From: Micromonospora thermarum
Lineage (GTDB): Bacteria > Actinomycetota > Actinomycetes > Mycobacteriales > Micromonosporaceae
Length of the DNA stretch: 64,000 nt
Direction of reading: 5' to 3'
Assembly: GCF_012034245.1 (NCBI RefSeq)
Contig: NZ_JAATEO010000014.1
Coordinates: forward strand, 88,808 to 152,807
Of the stretch, positions 44,651-53,427 are shown one piece after another. The translations under genes were made by a program, and so were the position numbers. The notes under the pieces are model-generated. The model did no database searches. It was not told where the DNA came from and was given only the letters and a program-made list of their open reading frames with translations. How positions within the stretch are numbered: position 1 is the stretch's first letter; the number at the start of each line of letters is the position of its first letter.

Positions 44651-46152
44651 GCTGCTCTCCAGAGTCGGATGACCGCGTACGAGCGCCAGGGGCGCCAGCG
44701 GTCCGCGTACGTGTCGAGGGTCTTGGGGTCGTCGGGTAGGCCGAGGGCGGCGGCGCCGCGGCGTACGGCGAGGTCGGTGGGGAGGAGCACGTCCGGGTCG
44801 CCGAGCGCGCGCAGCGCGACGTAGTCCGCCGTCCACGCCCCGATCCCCGGCAGTGCCAGCAGCCGCTGCCGGGTCTCCTCCCGGTCCCCACCCGGCTCCA
44901 GGTCCAGCGCCCCGTCAACGACCGCCCGCGCCAGCCCCCGAATCGTCTCCCGCCGCGCAACGGGCATCCCGAACCCGTGATCCGGCACCCGCAGGATGTC
45001 CTCGGCCGAGGGAAACCCCCGCAACCCCCGCCCCGCCTCGGGTTGATCATGAAGCTGACGGGTGAGTCGATCTCCTTCGCGCCCGCCAGCTTCATGATCG
45101 ACGGCGGCGGCCCGGGCAGGGAGGTGGGTCAGGAGGCGGGTCAGGGTGGTGCGGGCGGACGTTACCGACACCTGTTGGCCGATCACGGCGCGGACGGCCA
45201 TCTCGAAGCCGTCGGCCGCGCGGGGGACGCGGACGCCCGGCTCCGCCGCGACCGCCGGGGCCAGGGCCGGGTCGGCGGCCAACGTCTGGTCGACGGCCAC
45301 CGGGTCGGCGTCGAGGTCGAGCAGGCGGCGGCAGCGGGCCACCGCCGGTGCCAGGTCCCGCATGTCGGTCAGCCGCAGCGTCGCGACCACGTGCCCGTCC
45401 GCCGGGGTCAGGGCGGCCTCGCCGGTGCCGTGCGGCAGCCGCAAGCCCCGGCGGTACGTCCCGGCGCGCACCTCGTCGACGGCCGGCAGCGCCCGGAGGG
45501 CGAGGAAGTCCAGCAGCGCCCGGGCGTGCAGCGGCGGCCGGTACGCGAGCCGTACCGTGATCGTGCCCGCCCCGGCCGGCGCCGGACGCTGCCCCCGGGC
45601 GGTCCGCAGCTCGGTCGGCGCGACCCCGTACACCTCGCGGACCGTGTCGTTGAACTGCCGTACGCTGCCGAACCCGGCCGCGAACGCGACGTCCGCCATC
45701 CCGAGCCCGGTGGTCTCGATCAGGGTCCGGGCGGTCTGCGCGCGCTGCGCCCGGGCCAGTGCGAGCGGGCCGGCGCCCAACTCGGCGCGGAGCATCCGGT
45801 GTAGGTGCCGCTCGGTGTAGCCGAGCCGCGCCGCGAGGCCGGGCACCCCGTCCCGGTCGACGACACCGTCGGCGATCAGCCGCATGGCGCGACCCACCAC
45901 GTCGGCCCGGACGTCCCACTGCGGGGAGCCGGGCGCGGCGTCCGGCCGGCACCGGCGGCAGGCGCGCAGGCCGGCGCCCTGGGCGGCAGCGGCCGACGGG
46001 AAGAATCGGACGTTCTGCCGTTTGGGGGTGATCGCCGGGCAGGACGGCCGGCAGTAGATGCCGGTCGAGGTCACGCCGGTGTAGAACCAGCCGTCGAACC
46101 GCTGGTCGCGGCTGTCGACGGCCCGGTAACACCGTTCGAAGTCCAGGTCCAC
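44647..46152 (-). CDS. Ada-AraC-AlkA fusion (alkylation response regulator and DNA glycosylase)
   Basis: 501 aa. Residues 1-75: Ada metal-binding domain with Zn-Cys ligands in GIYCRPSCP and ACRRCRPD, which accepts methyl groups from phosphotriesters. Then an AraC helix-turn-helix (GLGMADVAFAAGFGSVRQFNDTVREVYGVAPTELR). From about 200: AlkA N-domain and HhH-GPD glycosylase with LLALPGIGAWTADYVALR and catalytic Asp in LLPTDLAVRRG. Removes 3-methyladenine and probably activates its own operon. A repeat element is inserted in frame at residues 352-371 (see 45043-45101), lengthening a loop. Confidence 0.93.
   Translation of the reverse strand: MDLDFERCYRAVDSRDQRFDGWFYTGVTSTGIYCRPSCPAITPKRQNVRFFPSAAAAQGAGLRACRRCRPDAAPGSPQWDVRADVVGRAMRLIADGVVDRDGVPGLAARLGYTERHLHRMLRAELGAGPLALARAQRAQTARTLIETTGLGMADVAFAAGFGSVRQFNDTVREVYGVAPTELRTARGQRPAPAGAGTITVRLAYRPPLHARALLDFLALRALPAVDEVRAGTYRRGLRLPHGTGEAALTPADGHVVATLRLTDMRDLAPAVARCRRLLDLDADPVAVDQTLAADPALAPAVAAEPGVRVPRAADGFEMAVRAVIGQQVSVTSARTTLTRLLTHLPARAAAVDHEAGGREGDRLTRQLHDQPEAGRGLRGFPSAEDILRVPDHGFGMPVARRETIRGLARAVVDGALDLEPGGDREETRQRLLALPGIGAWTADYVALRALGDPDVLLPTDLAVRRGAAALGLPDDPKTLDTYADRWRPWRSYAVIRLWRAA
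45043..45101. repeat. Palindromic repeat inserted within the alkA coding region
   Basis: GATCATGAAGCTG (45045-45057) and CAGCTTCATGATC (45087-45099) are perfect 13-nt inverted arms. A further CGGG/CCCG pair continues the stem after one mismatch. The insert keeps the glycosylase frame open, encoding DHEAGGREGDRLTRQLHDQP. It resembles the TTGATCA-bounded element at 47856-47910. Confidence 0.75.
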
Positions 46153-46216
46153 GCACCGATGATGCCCCCGCCCCCGACGCGCCTGCTGGCGGGATTCGGA
46201 CGTGGGCGTGGACCGG

Positions 46217-46756
46217 CTAGCGGGCGTGCTCCAGCGCCCAGGCCAGCGCCTCGTCCGCGATCCCCTCCGAGCCCTGCTGCGCCGGCAGCAGGTGGGCGTA
46301 GCCCGGGTACTCGCGGATCTCCGTGACCGCGTTCGGCGTGTAGTGCGCGACGTTCGACCGCTGCACCGCGGGCGGCATCAGGTGGTCCTCGCCGCCGGAG
46401 ACGAACAGCAGCGGCGCCCGGGAGTCGTTCCGGTAGTCGACCCAGGTGTCCTGCCGGCCGGGCTGGACGTTGGCGAGCAGGATCTGGGCGAACGCGCCGC
46501 CCGCGGAGTGGCCCATGATGATCGGCGGCCGGTCCAGCTCGCGGAGCACGGCCTCGAAGGACGCGATGATGTCCGGCACGGTCAGTCGCTCGATCGGCGT
46601 CGGGTCGGCGTTCAGCGCCTCCACACCCACCTCGAAGCCCGGATAGGGGGGCGTGAGCACCCGGTACCCCTGGGCCTCGTAGTGGGCCTTCCACGCCTCC
46701 CAGCTCAGTGGTGTCACCCAGAAGCCGTGGATGAGCACGATCGTGTCGGGCTTCAT
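46217..46756 (-). CDS. Alpha/beta hydrolase lacking the lid region
   Basis: 179 aa. Nucleophile elbow GHSAGG (Ser near residue 84), oxyanion segment HGFW, acid in GGEDHLMP and His in YAHLLP, so the triad looks complete. Relatives I know of are about 260-280 aa with a lid between the nucleophile strand and the segment NxQPGRQDTWVDYRND. Here AFAQILL joins that segment directly, consistent with an in-frame deletion of some 80 residues. Substrate unknown; it may be active with an open site, or decayed. Confidence 0.8.
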   Translation of the reverse strand: MKPDTIVLIHGFWVTPLSWEAWKAHYEAQGYRVLTPPYPGFEVGVEALNADPTPIERLTVPDIIASFEAVLRELDRPPIIMGHSAGGAFAQILLANVQPGRQDTWVDYRNDSRAPLLFVSGGEDHLMPPAVQRSNVAHYTPNAVTEIREYPGYAHLLPAQQGSEGIADEALAWALEHAR

Positions 46757-46876
46757 GACACCCCCCGGCTACCTGGCCCGTCGTGCGGAGCCTAGCCGCG
46801 CATTCGCTCCGGTCGAGCGGAAACTGTCGGTTGTGGTCGGTACCGTCCCGGCACCAACTCAAGAAGGGGTGCGGCG

Positions 46877-47359
46877 ATGGCGAGCGGGGCGGGTCGGCAG
46901 GCGGCGTCGACGCGGGACGGGCACCCTCCGCTGGACCGGGCGGTGGTGCAGGGCTTCTACTCGCGCATGCGCGCCGTCGCTCCCGCGGCGGTCGGCGCCC
47001 TCGACCGTGACCGCTCCGGCGACCCGGGGCGGGCCTTCGGCGACACCGCCTGCGGCCGGCTCGTCCGCTCCCTCGACGACGACGGGCTGCGTGCCCTCGG
47101 CATGTGGGTGCACCACTGGTGCATGCGGTTCTACGACGACGACACCCGGGCCGCGCTGCGCCTGCTGCGGGAGATCGCCGCCCGGCCGGGGCTGGGCTGG
47201 ACGGCCGACGAGGTCCGCTGGATGCTCCGCGAGTCGTACGCCACCGGCCCGGCCGCCGACGCCCGCTTCACCCTGCCGCTCGCCGCCGCCGCCGAGCTCG
47301 CCCCCGGCACGTTGCGGATCGAGCCCGTCGTCCCCCGCCAGCCCGGTCCCCGCGACTGA
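46877..47359 (+). CDS. Hypothetical protein, helical, 160 aa
   Basis: ATG 46877 behind AAGGGG. No family recognised. Predicted mostly helical with many Arg/Asp/Ala, and a distinctive Trp/His/Cys cluster (GMWVHHWCMRFYDDDTRAALRLLREI) mid-protein. No signal or membrane segment. Codon use is strongly GC3-biased like its neighbours, supporting coding. Convergent with the DMT remnant, whose frame runs on into it. Confidence 0.65.
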   Translation: MASGAGRQAASTRDGHPPLDRAVVQGFYSRMRAVAPAAVGALDRDRSGDPGRAFGDTACGRLVRSLDDDGLRALGMWVHHWCMRFYDDDTRAALRLLREIAARPGLGWTADEVRWMLRESYATGPAADARFTLPLAAAAELAPGTLRIEPVVPRQPGPRD

Positions 47360-47364
47360 CGCTC

Positions 47365-47845
47365 GCCGGTCGGCCGGCGCGGGGGTAGCTGGCCGGCCAC
47401 GGTGGCGCCGACGGCCAGCGCGAAGCCGGTGAGCTGCCACCCGGCCAACGCCTGGCCGAGCACCGCCCAGCCGAGCACGGCGGCGGTCAGCGGGCTCAGC
47501 GCCCCGAGCAGGGAGACCTGGGTGACCGGCAGCCGCGCGGCGCCGCGGAACCAGAGGGCGTACGCCAGGGCCGTGCCGGCCAGCGTCAACCAGGCGTACC
47601 CGGCCAGTGCGGGCAGGTCGGGGGCGGGCGCCGCTCCCTCCACCAGCAGCGCGGCGGGCACCACCAGCAGCCCGCCGGCGGTGAGCTGCCACCCGGTGGC
47701 GGTGAGCGTCCCGGTCCCCGGTGGGCGTCCCCACCGCCGGGTCAGCACCAGCCCGGTCCCCATCGCCGCGGTGGCGGTCAGTCCGGCCGCCACGCCGAGG
47801 GCGTCCGACCAACCAGAAACCGTGACGCGGCCGCCGCCGTGTCGC
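47365..47845 (-). pseudogene. DMT/EamA permease, C-terminal half only
   Basis: Reads as the second EamA domain of a drug/metabolite exporter: GVAAGLTATAAMGTGLVLTRRWGR, then GWQLTAGGLLVVPAALL, YAWLTLAGTALAYALWFRGAARLPVTQVSLLGALSPLTAAVLGWAVLGQAL and QLTGFALAVGATVAG, about five membrane segments. The first half (five more segments) and any start codon are missing. Similarity stops within 20 codons of a repeat (47856-47910). The frame has no stop after VAGQ and runs to 47131 inside the opposite gene, so the native stop is lost too. A truncated remnant. Confidence 0.7.
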
Positions 47846-47855
47846 AGCCTCTGTT

Positions 47856-47910
47856 GATCAAGAGGTTTCGGGATCCGGGAGCACTCTCCACCGGCCAATT
47901 GCTCTTGATC
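47856..47910. repeat. TTGATCA-type palindromic repeat
   Basis: GATCAAGAG (47856-47864) and CTCTTGATC (47902-47910), perfect 9-nt inverted arms, with AATT-containing interior. Lies at the broken 5' edge of the DMT remnant and upstream of the S51 peptidase gene. Confidence 0.55.
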
Positions 47911-48006
47911 GGCTGGGTCGACGCGATCCGACGGCAGTGGTGGCCGATGGGCGGGGCGGGCATCGGCTGCGGCAGGATGGGCGGCGCTCCCGACGGAAGG
48001 ACGACC

Positions 48007-48741
48007 GTGGCCGCCAGCGAACCGACCATCCTCGCGACCAGCATGGGCATCTACGCGCCGCGCCGGGCCGGCGCGGCACGGCGGATCAACCCGGTCTTCG
48101 ACCTGGCCGCCGACCTGGCCGGAGCCGGTCCCGAGCCGAGGATCTGCTTCCTCAACCAGGCCGAGGGGGACCAGCCCACCACACTGACCCGGGTGTACGA
48201 GGCGTTCGCCGGCAGCCGCTTCCGGATGACCCACCTGGCGTTGTTCCCGATGCCGAACGTGGACGACGTCCGGGCGCACCTGCGGGCGCAGGACGTGATC
48301 TGGGTCGGTGGCGGCAGCGTGGCGAACCTGGTGGCCGTGTGGCGGGTGCACGGCCTGGGCGAGATCCTGCGCGAGTGCTGGGAGGCCGGCGTCGTGCTGG
48401 GCGGGGTGTCGGCCGGCTCGATCTGCTGGCACACCGGTGGCGCCACCGACAGCTTCGGCCCCACGCTGCGCGGCTTCACGGACGGGCTGGGCTGGCTGCC
48501 GTACGGCAACGGCGTGCACTACGACAGTGAGGAGCAGCGCCGGCCGCTGATGCACAAGCTGGTCGGCGACGGCACGCTGCCGACCGCCCACTGCACGGAC
48601 GACGGCACGGGCCTGCTCTACCGGGGCGAACGGCTGGTCGAGGCGGTCGCGGACCGTCCGGGGGTGTCGGCGTACGAGGTCAGCCGGGGCCCGGACGGCA
48701 GCGTACGCGAGACGCCGATCGGCCCGCGCCTGCTCGGCTGA
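48007..48741 (+). CDS. S51-family peptidase (PepE/cyanophycinase-like)
   Basis: 244 aa from GTG 48007 (GGAAGG upstream); the frame is open further but the extra part is repeat sequence. Nucleophile Ser in GVSAGSICW (G-x-S-A-G), His in TAHCTDDG, and the conserved strand IWVGGGSVANLVAVWR. Members are aspartyl dipeptidases or cyanophycinases; the sequence alone does not decide. No signal peptide, so cytoplasmic. Confidence 0.85.
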   Translation: MAASEPTILATSMGIYAPRRAGAARRINPVFDLAADLAGAGPEPRICFLNQAEGDQPTTLTRVYEAFAGSRFRMTHLALFPMPNVDDVRAHLRAQDVIWVGGGSVANLVAVWRVHGLGEILRECWEAGVVLGGVSAGSICWHTGGATDSFGPTLRGFTDGLGWLPYGNGVHYDSEEQRRPLMHKLVGDGTLPTAHCTDDGTGLLYRGERLVEAVADRPGVSAYEVSRGPDGSVRETPIGPRLLG

Positions 48742-48820
48742 GCGGGCCGCCCGGCACCCGGCCCCGAAAACCGGAGGGAGCCGCCGGCCACCGGCGGGCA
48801 ACGGCGTAAGCTGGCCCGTC

Positions 48821-49906
<1,086 letters not shown>

Positions 49907-49926
49907 ATCCGGCCTGTTCCCGCAGG

Positions 49927-50115
49927 TCAGGAGGTTGGTGCCTCGCCCTGGGGCACACCGGGGGCACAACCCCATGCCTCATCGACCGCCCGGCGGGTCC
50001 GCTCCTCCGAGTCCGGCATCAGGTGCCGGTACGAGGACAGAACCAGGGACGCGTTCTCGTGCCCCAGTCGCTCGGCGACCACGATGACCGACTCGCCCTG
50101 CACCAGCAGGACCTC
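49927..50115 (-). pseudogene. 3' remnant of a phage-type tyrosine integrase
   Basis: The last 63 codons match the C-terminal catalytic end of tyrosine recombinases: VIVVAERLGHENASLVLSSYRHLMPDSEERTRRAVDEAWG, with the RLGH box and nucleophile Tyr in SSYRHLMP. Everything upstream (Arg box I, catalytic core) is missing and the frame is broken before 50115. A mobile element was once integrated here. No tRNA or clear att site is seen nearby. Confidence 0.7.
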
Positions 50116-50669
50116 GGCTTGGGGCGACGGCACAGAACCGGAGAATCTGCTCGAGTTCCGTCGGCTTGCGTTGGGGGCGGCACCCAAGCCGACCGGACGG
50201 ACGGATGCGCGGCCTGGACCGTCGGCGAGACGCCGTTCGCGGTCTCGCCGACCGCTGCCCTGGCCGCTGGCGGCAACCGGTGGACGAACATCCTTCGGGC
50301 CGGGTCGTATCGCATCCGGACCTCGCCCTGGTAGTCCGTCCCGAACACCTCATAGCTGAGGGTCACCACAGTTTCGGCGAGGTCCAGACCCGGCGCTTCC
50401 ACCAGGGCGACTACCTCGGGTCGCTCGGGCGGCTCCGGCGGTGTGCAGGCGCGTGGATCCACGCGGTCCGGGTTCGCGACCAATAACCGAACCACCGGTG
50501 CTCGCTGTGTCGCTGTCCGGGGGAGGGCGGCCGAGGGCGGTGGAGGCACCACGATCGCTCTGGTCGGTGTCGGCGCGAGGGTGCCGGCGAACACGCCCTT
50601 CTCCGCTGGCCGAGGCACGGTAGTCGCCGGATTGCGCGGCCGCAGCCGCTCGGCGACCACGATGACCGA
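50069..50669. repeat. Duplicated 23-nt integrase segment flanking unrelated sequence
   Basis: The same 23 nt (beginning CGCTCGGCGACCACGATGAC) occur at 50069-50091 inside the integrase remnant and at 50647-50669, 578 bp away in the same orientation. Both encode SVIVVAERL on the minus strand. They flank the fragment at 50231-50500, as if a segment had been inserted in, or duplicated with, an integrase end. Confidence 0.7.
50231..50500 (-). pseudogene. Unrecognised coding-like fragment between integrase relics
   Basis: About 90 codons with normal protein character: PVVRLLVANPDRVDPRACTPPEPPERPEVVALVEAPGLDLAETVVTLSYEVFGTDYQGEVRMRYDPARRMFVHR, split here only for description. No start codon near its beginning, and the flanks turn into low-complexity sequence, so it is probably part of a decayed gene from the same element. 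No function suggested. Confidence 0.35.
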
Positions 50670-50712
50670 TTGCCGCCAGACGTGTGAGCGTCGGGGCGGC
50701 AGCCTCGACGGC

Positions 50713-51069
50713 ATGCCGAGTACACGCCGAGCCAGCGGTCCGGTGCCCTTCGAACACTGGTACACCTTCGCCGAGGGCGGTCCGGTAGACCGCGCGCTAC
50801 TGCCGTTCCCGTCGGCGGCGCCCGCCCCGTTCGAGGTCGCACGGTGGTCGGTGGCTCCCGGAACGTCCAATGACCTCGATGTCCACCGGTCCCGCGAGGT
50901 GTGGGTCATCGTGGCCGGCGCCGGCACGTTGACGTGGGCCGACCGGACGACGGATGTCGGCGCCGGCGACGTCGTGGCCTTCGAGAGCCAGGTGCCGCAC
51001 CAGATCCGCAACGACGGGCCCGAGCTGCTCCTCGCCATCTCCGTCTACTGGCTGCAGGACGGCCTCTGA
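50713..51069 (+). CDS. Small cupin-domain protein
   Basis: 118 aa from ATG 50713. One cupin_2 barrel: motif 1 DVHRSREVWVIVAGAGTLTW, motif 2 DVGAGDVVAFESQVPHQIRN. Metal-ligand positions are partly kept (His in DVHRS, Glu in REVW, His in PHQI). No other domain. No strong ribosome-binding site; the gene adjoins the integrase relics and may be cargo. Substrate unknown. Confidence 0.75.
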   Translation: MPSTRRASGPVPFEHWYTFAEGGPVDRALLPFPSAAPAPFEVARWSVAPGTSNDLDVHRSREVWVIVAGAGTLTWADRTTDVGAGDVVAFESQVPHQIRNDGPELLLAISVYWLQDGL

Positions 51070-51137
51070 GCAGCCTCCGGGAGTAGCGGCCTGCGGTCGT
51101 TCCTGACGCTCGACAGCCTGCGGTGGTGTTCGCGGTC

Positions 51138-51175
51138 GGGCCCGGCCGGACGGTGGAAACTCTCCGGCCGGGCCC
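51138..51175 (-). terminator. Terminator of the streptogrisin-like protease gene
   Basis: Perfect 13-bp stem (GGGCCCGGCCGGA / TCCGGCCGGGCCC) with a 12-nt loop, 10 nt beyond the stop. Confidence 0.65.
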
Positions 51176-51185
51176 TCCGCGTGGA

Positions 51186-52064
51186 TCAGAAGATGGTCAC
51201 CTTGTACTGTTCGGCCGCCTCGCGGACCGGCTGGTAGAAGGTGGTGCCACCGGTCCGGCAGTTGCCGCTGCCGCCCGAGGTGATGCCGAGCGCCTTGGTG
51301 CCGTCGTAGAGCGGGCCGCCGGAGTCGCCGGGCTCGGCGCACACGTTGGTCTGGATCATGCCCCGCACGGTGCCACTACCGACGTAGCGGACGGTGACGT
51401 TGAGCGCGGTGACCGTACCGCTGTGGGTGCCGGTGGTCGACCCGGTGCGCTTGACCGACTCGCCGACGTAGGCGTCGGCCACGGTGAACCCGCCCGGGTG
51501 GCTGAGCGAGGTGTTGGCGTACCGAACCAGCGCGTAGTCGTTCCCCGGGAAGCTGGAGCCGACCGTCGGGCCGATGACGGTGGTCTGGCTGGACGTGGTG
51601 TACCAGGTGTCCACCACGTCTCCGCAGTGCCCGGCCGTCAGGAAGTAGTAGGTGCCGCCACTGACGACGTTGAAGCCGAGCGAGCACCGGTAGCCGCTGC
51701 CGTAGATGGCATCGCCGGCAGACAGCAGCCGGGTGAAGACGCCGGGCGAGCGCTGGACCCGGATGGCACCGGCGTTGGCGCCCGCGCCCTGCCGGATCGT
51801 CGCGATCTCGGCAGCGGAGACGGTGCTGTCGGCGGTCACGACGACGCGGCCGGACGCGGTGTCCACGTACCACGCGATGCCCTCGACGGCCGACCGGTCC
51901 ACGGCGGCGCTCACGGTGGCGAGTTGGCCGGCGCTGTATCCCTGGGCGGGCGCGGCGGCGGCCGGCGGGGCGAACGCCGCGGTGGCGATGAGGCCGACGG
52001 CCACCGCGAGCAGTCGGACGGATCGGGGGATTTGGCGGGCGACCGGGGGGTGAGTGGTTCTCAC
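51186..52064 (-). CDS. Secreted streptogrisin-like S1 protease
   Basis: 292 aa from GTG 52062-52064 (GAGGAGACA upstream). Signal peptide with hydrophobic core [15 protein letters not shown] and AAA cleavage region. Propeptide of about 80 residues (ending around [15 protein letters not shown]), then the protease: His in FLTAGHC, Asp in GNDYALVRY, Ser in [11 protein letters not shown], specificity pocket ITSGGSGNC. Shorter propeptide than the protease at 38020-39576; not its duplicate. Extracellular. Confidence 0.92.
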   Translation of the reverse strand: MRTTHPPVARQIPRSVRLLAVAVGLIATAAFAPPAAAAPAQGYSAGQLATVSAAVDRSAVEGIAWYVDTASGRVVVTADSTVSAAEIATIRQGAGANAGAIRVQRSPGVFTRLLSAGDAIYGSGYRCSLGFNVVSGGTYYFLTAGHCGDVVDTWYTTSSQTTVIGPTVGSSFPGNDYALVRYANTSLSHPGGFTVADAYVGESVKRTGSTTGTHSGTVTALNVTVRYVGSGTVRGMIQTNVCAEPGDSGGPLYDGTKALGITSGGSGNCRTGGTTFYQPVREAAEQYKVTIF

Positions 52065-52172
52065 TGTCTCCTCCTCGGAGGTGAGAGGACCGGTGGGTGG
52101 AGGTCCTCTGCGCTGTCGTCAGGAGCCGCACCAGCGGGCCGTCGATCCCGTGTTCCTGGCGACGATTCAGCG

Positions 52173-52202
52173 AGTATCGGTGTCCGTCGATCACTTGTGC
52201 AA
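52173..52202 (-). promoter_or_regulatory. Predicted promoter of the streptogrisin-like gene
   Basis: Minus strand: -35 TTGCAC (52197-52202), 18-nt spacer, -10 GATACT (52173-52178); about 105 nt upstream of the start codon. Confidence 0.5.
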
Positions 52203-52282
52203 GGGTGCGGCACGAGAAAGGTGCGGCGGATGTGCAACTTCCGAGACGCAGGACGACGGTCGCAGGGCGACCCTCGTGGACC

Positions 52283-52331
52283 TCCTGGATGTCGGGGTGT
52301 CCGGGGCGCTCGGACACCCCGACATCCAGGA
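52283..52331. repeat. Perfect 21-bp palindromic repeat
   Basis: Arms of 21 nt (left begins TCCTGGATGTCGGGGTGTCC) match perfectly across a 7-nt GGGCGCT centre. No U-tract. Sits between the protease promoter and two gene fragments, and looks like a REP-type element rather than a terminator. Confidence 0.8.
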
Positions 52332-52332
52332 A

Positions 52333-52480
52333 GTCGAGTGGATCGCGGCCGGCCGGGTGGCACAGCGCCCCCGGCAGCAGGCCGACGGTCACCAGTGCGG
52401 CGGCGAGCGGCTGCCGGCGGGTGCGCGCCAGCAGGAGGAACAGCCCCGCACCGGCGAGCGCGCCGAGGCCACCGACTGGC
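52333..52480 (-). pseudogene. Fragment of a membrane protein gene
   Basis: Minus-strand frame reads GGLGALAGAGLFLLLARTRRQPLAAALVTVGLLPGALCHPAGRDP, two hydrophobic stretches with a basic turn, then passes straight into the palindromic repeat. The other end merges with the sigma-factor fragment on the opposite strand. No start, no native stop, no family recognised. Confidence 0.4.
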
Positions 52481-52782
52481 CGACCATCGCGCGGACGTAC
52501 GACCGGCTGGTCGGTCTCCAGCAGTCACCCGTCATCGAGCTGAATCGGGCCGTCGCCCACGGCTACGCATACGGGCCGGACGCCGGGTTGGCGCTGCTCG
52601 CGGCGGTGCGGGCGGGCGGCGCCCTGGACGGCTACCCGCTCGTGCTCGCCGTCGAGGCGGATCTGACCGCCCGCCGGGGTGACACCGAGCGGGCCGTCGA
52701 CCTGTTCCGGGAGGCCGCCGCCGCCCACTCCGGGGCCGAACGCCGCGCTCTGCTGGACCGCGCCAGCGAGCTTGCCGGCTGA
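52471..52782 (+). pseudogene. 3' remnant of an ECF sigma factor gene (ECF42/SigJ-like tail)
   Basis: About 103 codons matching the C-terminal TPR-like domain of large ECF sigma factors: TDWPTIARTYDRLVGLQQSPVIELNRAVAHGYAYGPDAGLALL, then LDGYPLVLAVEADLTARRGDTERAVDLFREA. The sigma-2 and sigma-4 regions are absent; upstream sequence is the palindromic repeat and unrelated membrane-protein sequence. No functional start. A truncated relic. Confidence 0.65.
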
Positions 52783-52856
52783 CCGTGATCGACAGGGTGT
52801 GCGGCAGTTCGCGGTGTCCCGCGGGCGGGGGCCGCGACCTGCCGCATCCGGAGACG

Positions 52857-53219
52857 TCAGCTGATGTAGTGCAGGATGACGTTGTGGACGTGGTGGCTCT
52901 TCTGGGCGCCGCGGAACTCCACCTCGTAGGTGTGCGTGCCGACGTGGATGGCGATGGCGCCGGTGGAGAAGAACGAGCCGCCCCACGACTTGTTGCTGAC
53001 CACGCTCACGCTGGTGATCTTCGAGTACGGGATGCTGGTGATCGCGTACCGCTTGCCGATGAACGAGCGGTCCTGGATGATCACGCGCCGGTCGGTCAGG
53101 CCGATGAAGCCGGTGCCGGTGCCGACGGCGTCGTAGACGGCGATGATCTGCTCACCCTCGAGCAGGCCACTCTGGATCTGCTGGAACTGCTCCTTGCGGT
53201 CGTACGTCGCGTTCGCCAT
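52857..53219 (-). CDS. Bacterial PH-domain protein (bPH_1)
   Basis: 120 aa from ATG 53217-53219 behind GGGGG. A single PH-like fold: LLEGEQIIAVYDAVGTGTGFIGLTDRRVIIQDRSFIGKRYAITSIPYSKITSVSVVSNK, then the second sheet and closing helix SHHVHNVIL. Matches the stand-alone bPH_1 family. No membrane segment. Function unknown; monocistronic. Confidence 0.88.
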   Translation of the reverse strand: MANATYDRKEQFQQIQSGLLEGEQIIAVYDAVGTGTGFIGLTDRRVIIQDRSFIGKRYAITSIPYSKITSVSVVSNKSWGGSFFSTGAIAIHVGTHTYEVEFRGAQKSHHVHNVILHYIS

Positions 53220-53274
53220 GACCCCCAGCGTAGGTCGGGCGGACCACCACCAAGATCAACAGCGATAGGGCTGG

Positions 53275-53356
53275 CGAGGCTGCAACTTCGGGGAAGTTGC
53301 GGCCTCGCCGCGTCGTCGCGGCGCGAGGCGACAAGTTCGGGGAAGTTGCTGCCTCC
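53275..53356. repeat. Tandem inverted AACTTCGGGGAAGTT repeat
   Basis: Two similar units (53283-53300 CAACTTCGGGGAAGTTG and about 53332-53349 AAGTTCGGGGAAGTTG) are each followed by a GCxGCCTC stretch and separated by a GCGTCGTCGCGGCGCGAGGC stretch. Each unit can fold back on itself. Lies between the PH-domain gene and the dehydratase-like gene. No gene there. Confidence 0.6.
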
Positions 53357-53427
53357 ACCCAGCGCGCGCGGTGGTACCCGCAGGACGTGCCGGCCTGACC
53401 AGACGCCGGATCGCCAGAGGCGGGAGA

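Noticed and set aside
50023..50640. Plus-strand open frames across the integrase relic
   Set aside because: They read through the antisense of the integrase end; no start with a ribosome-binding site and no domain.
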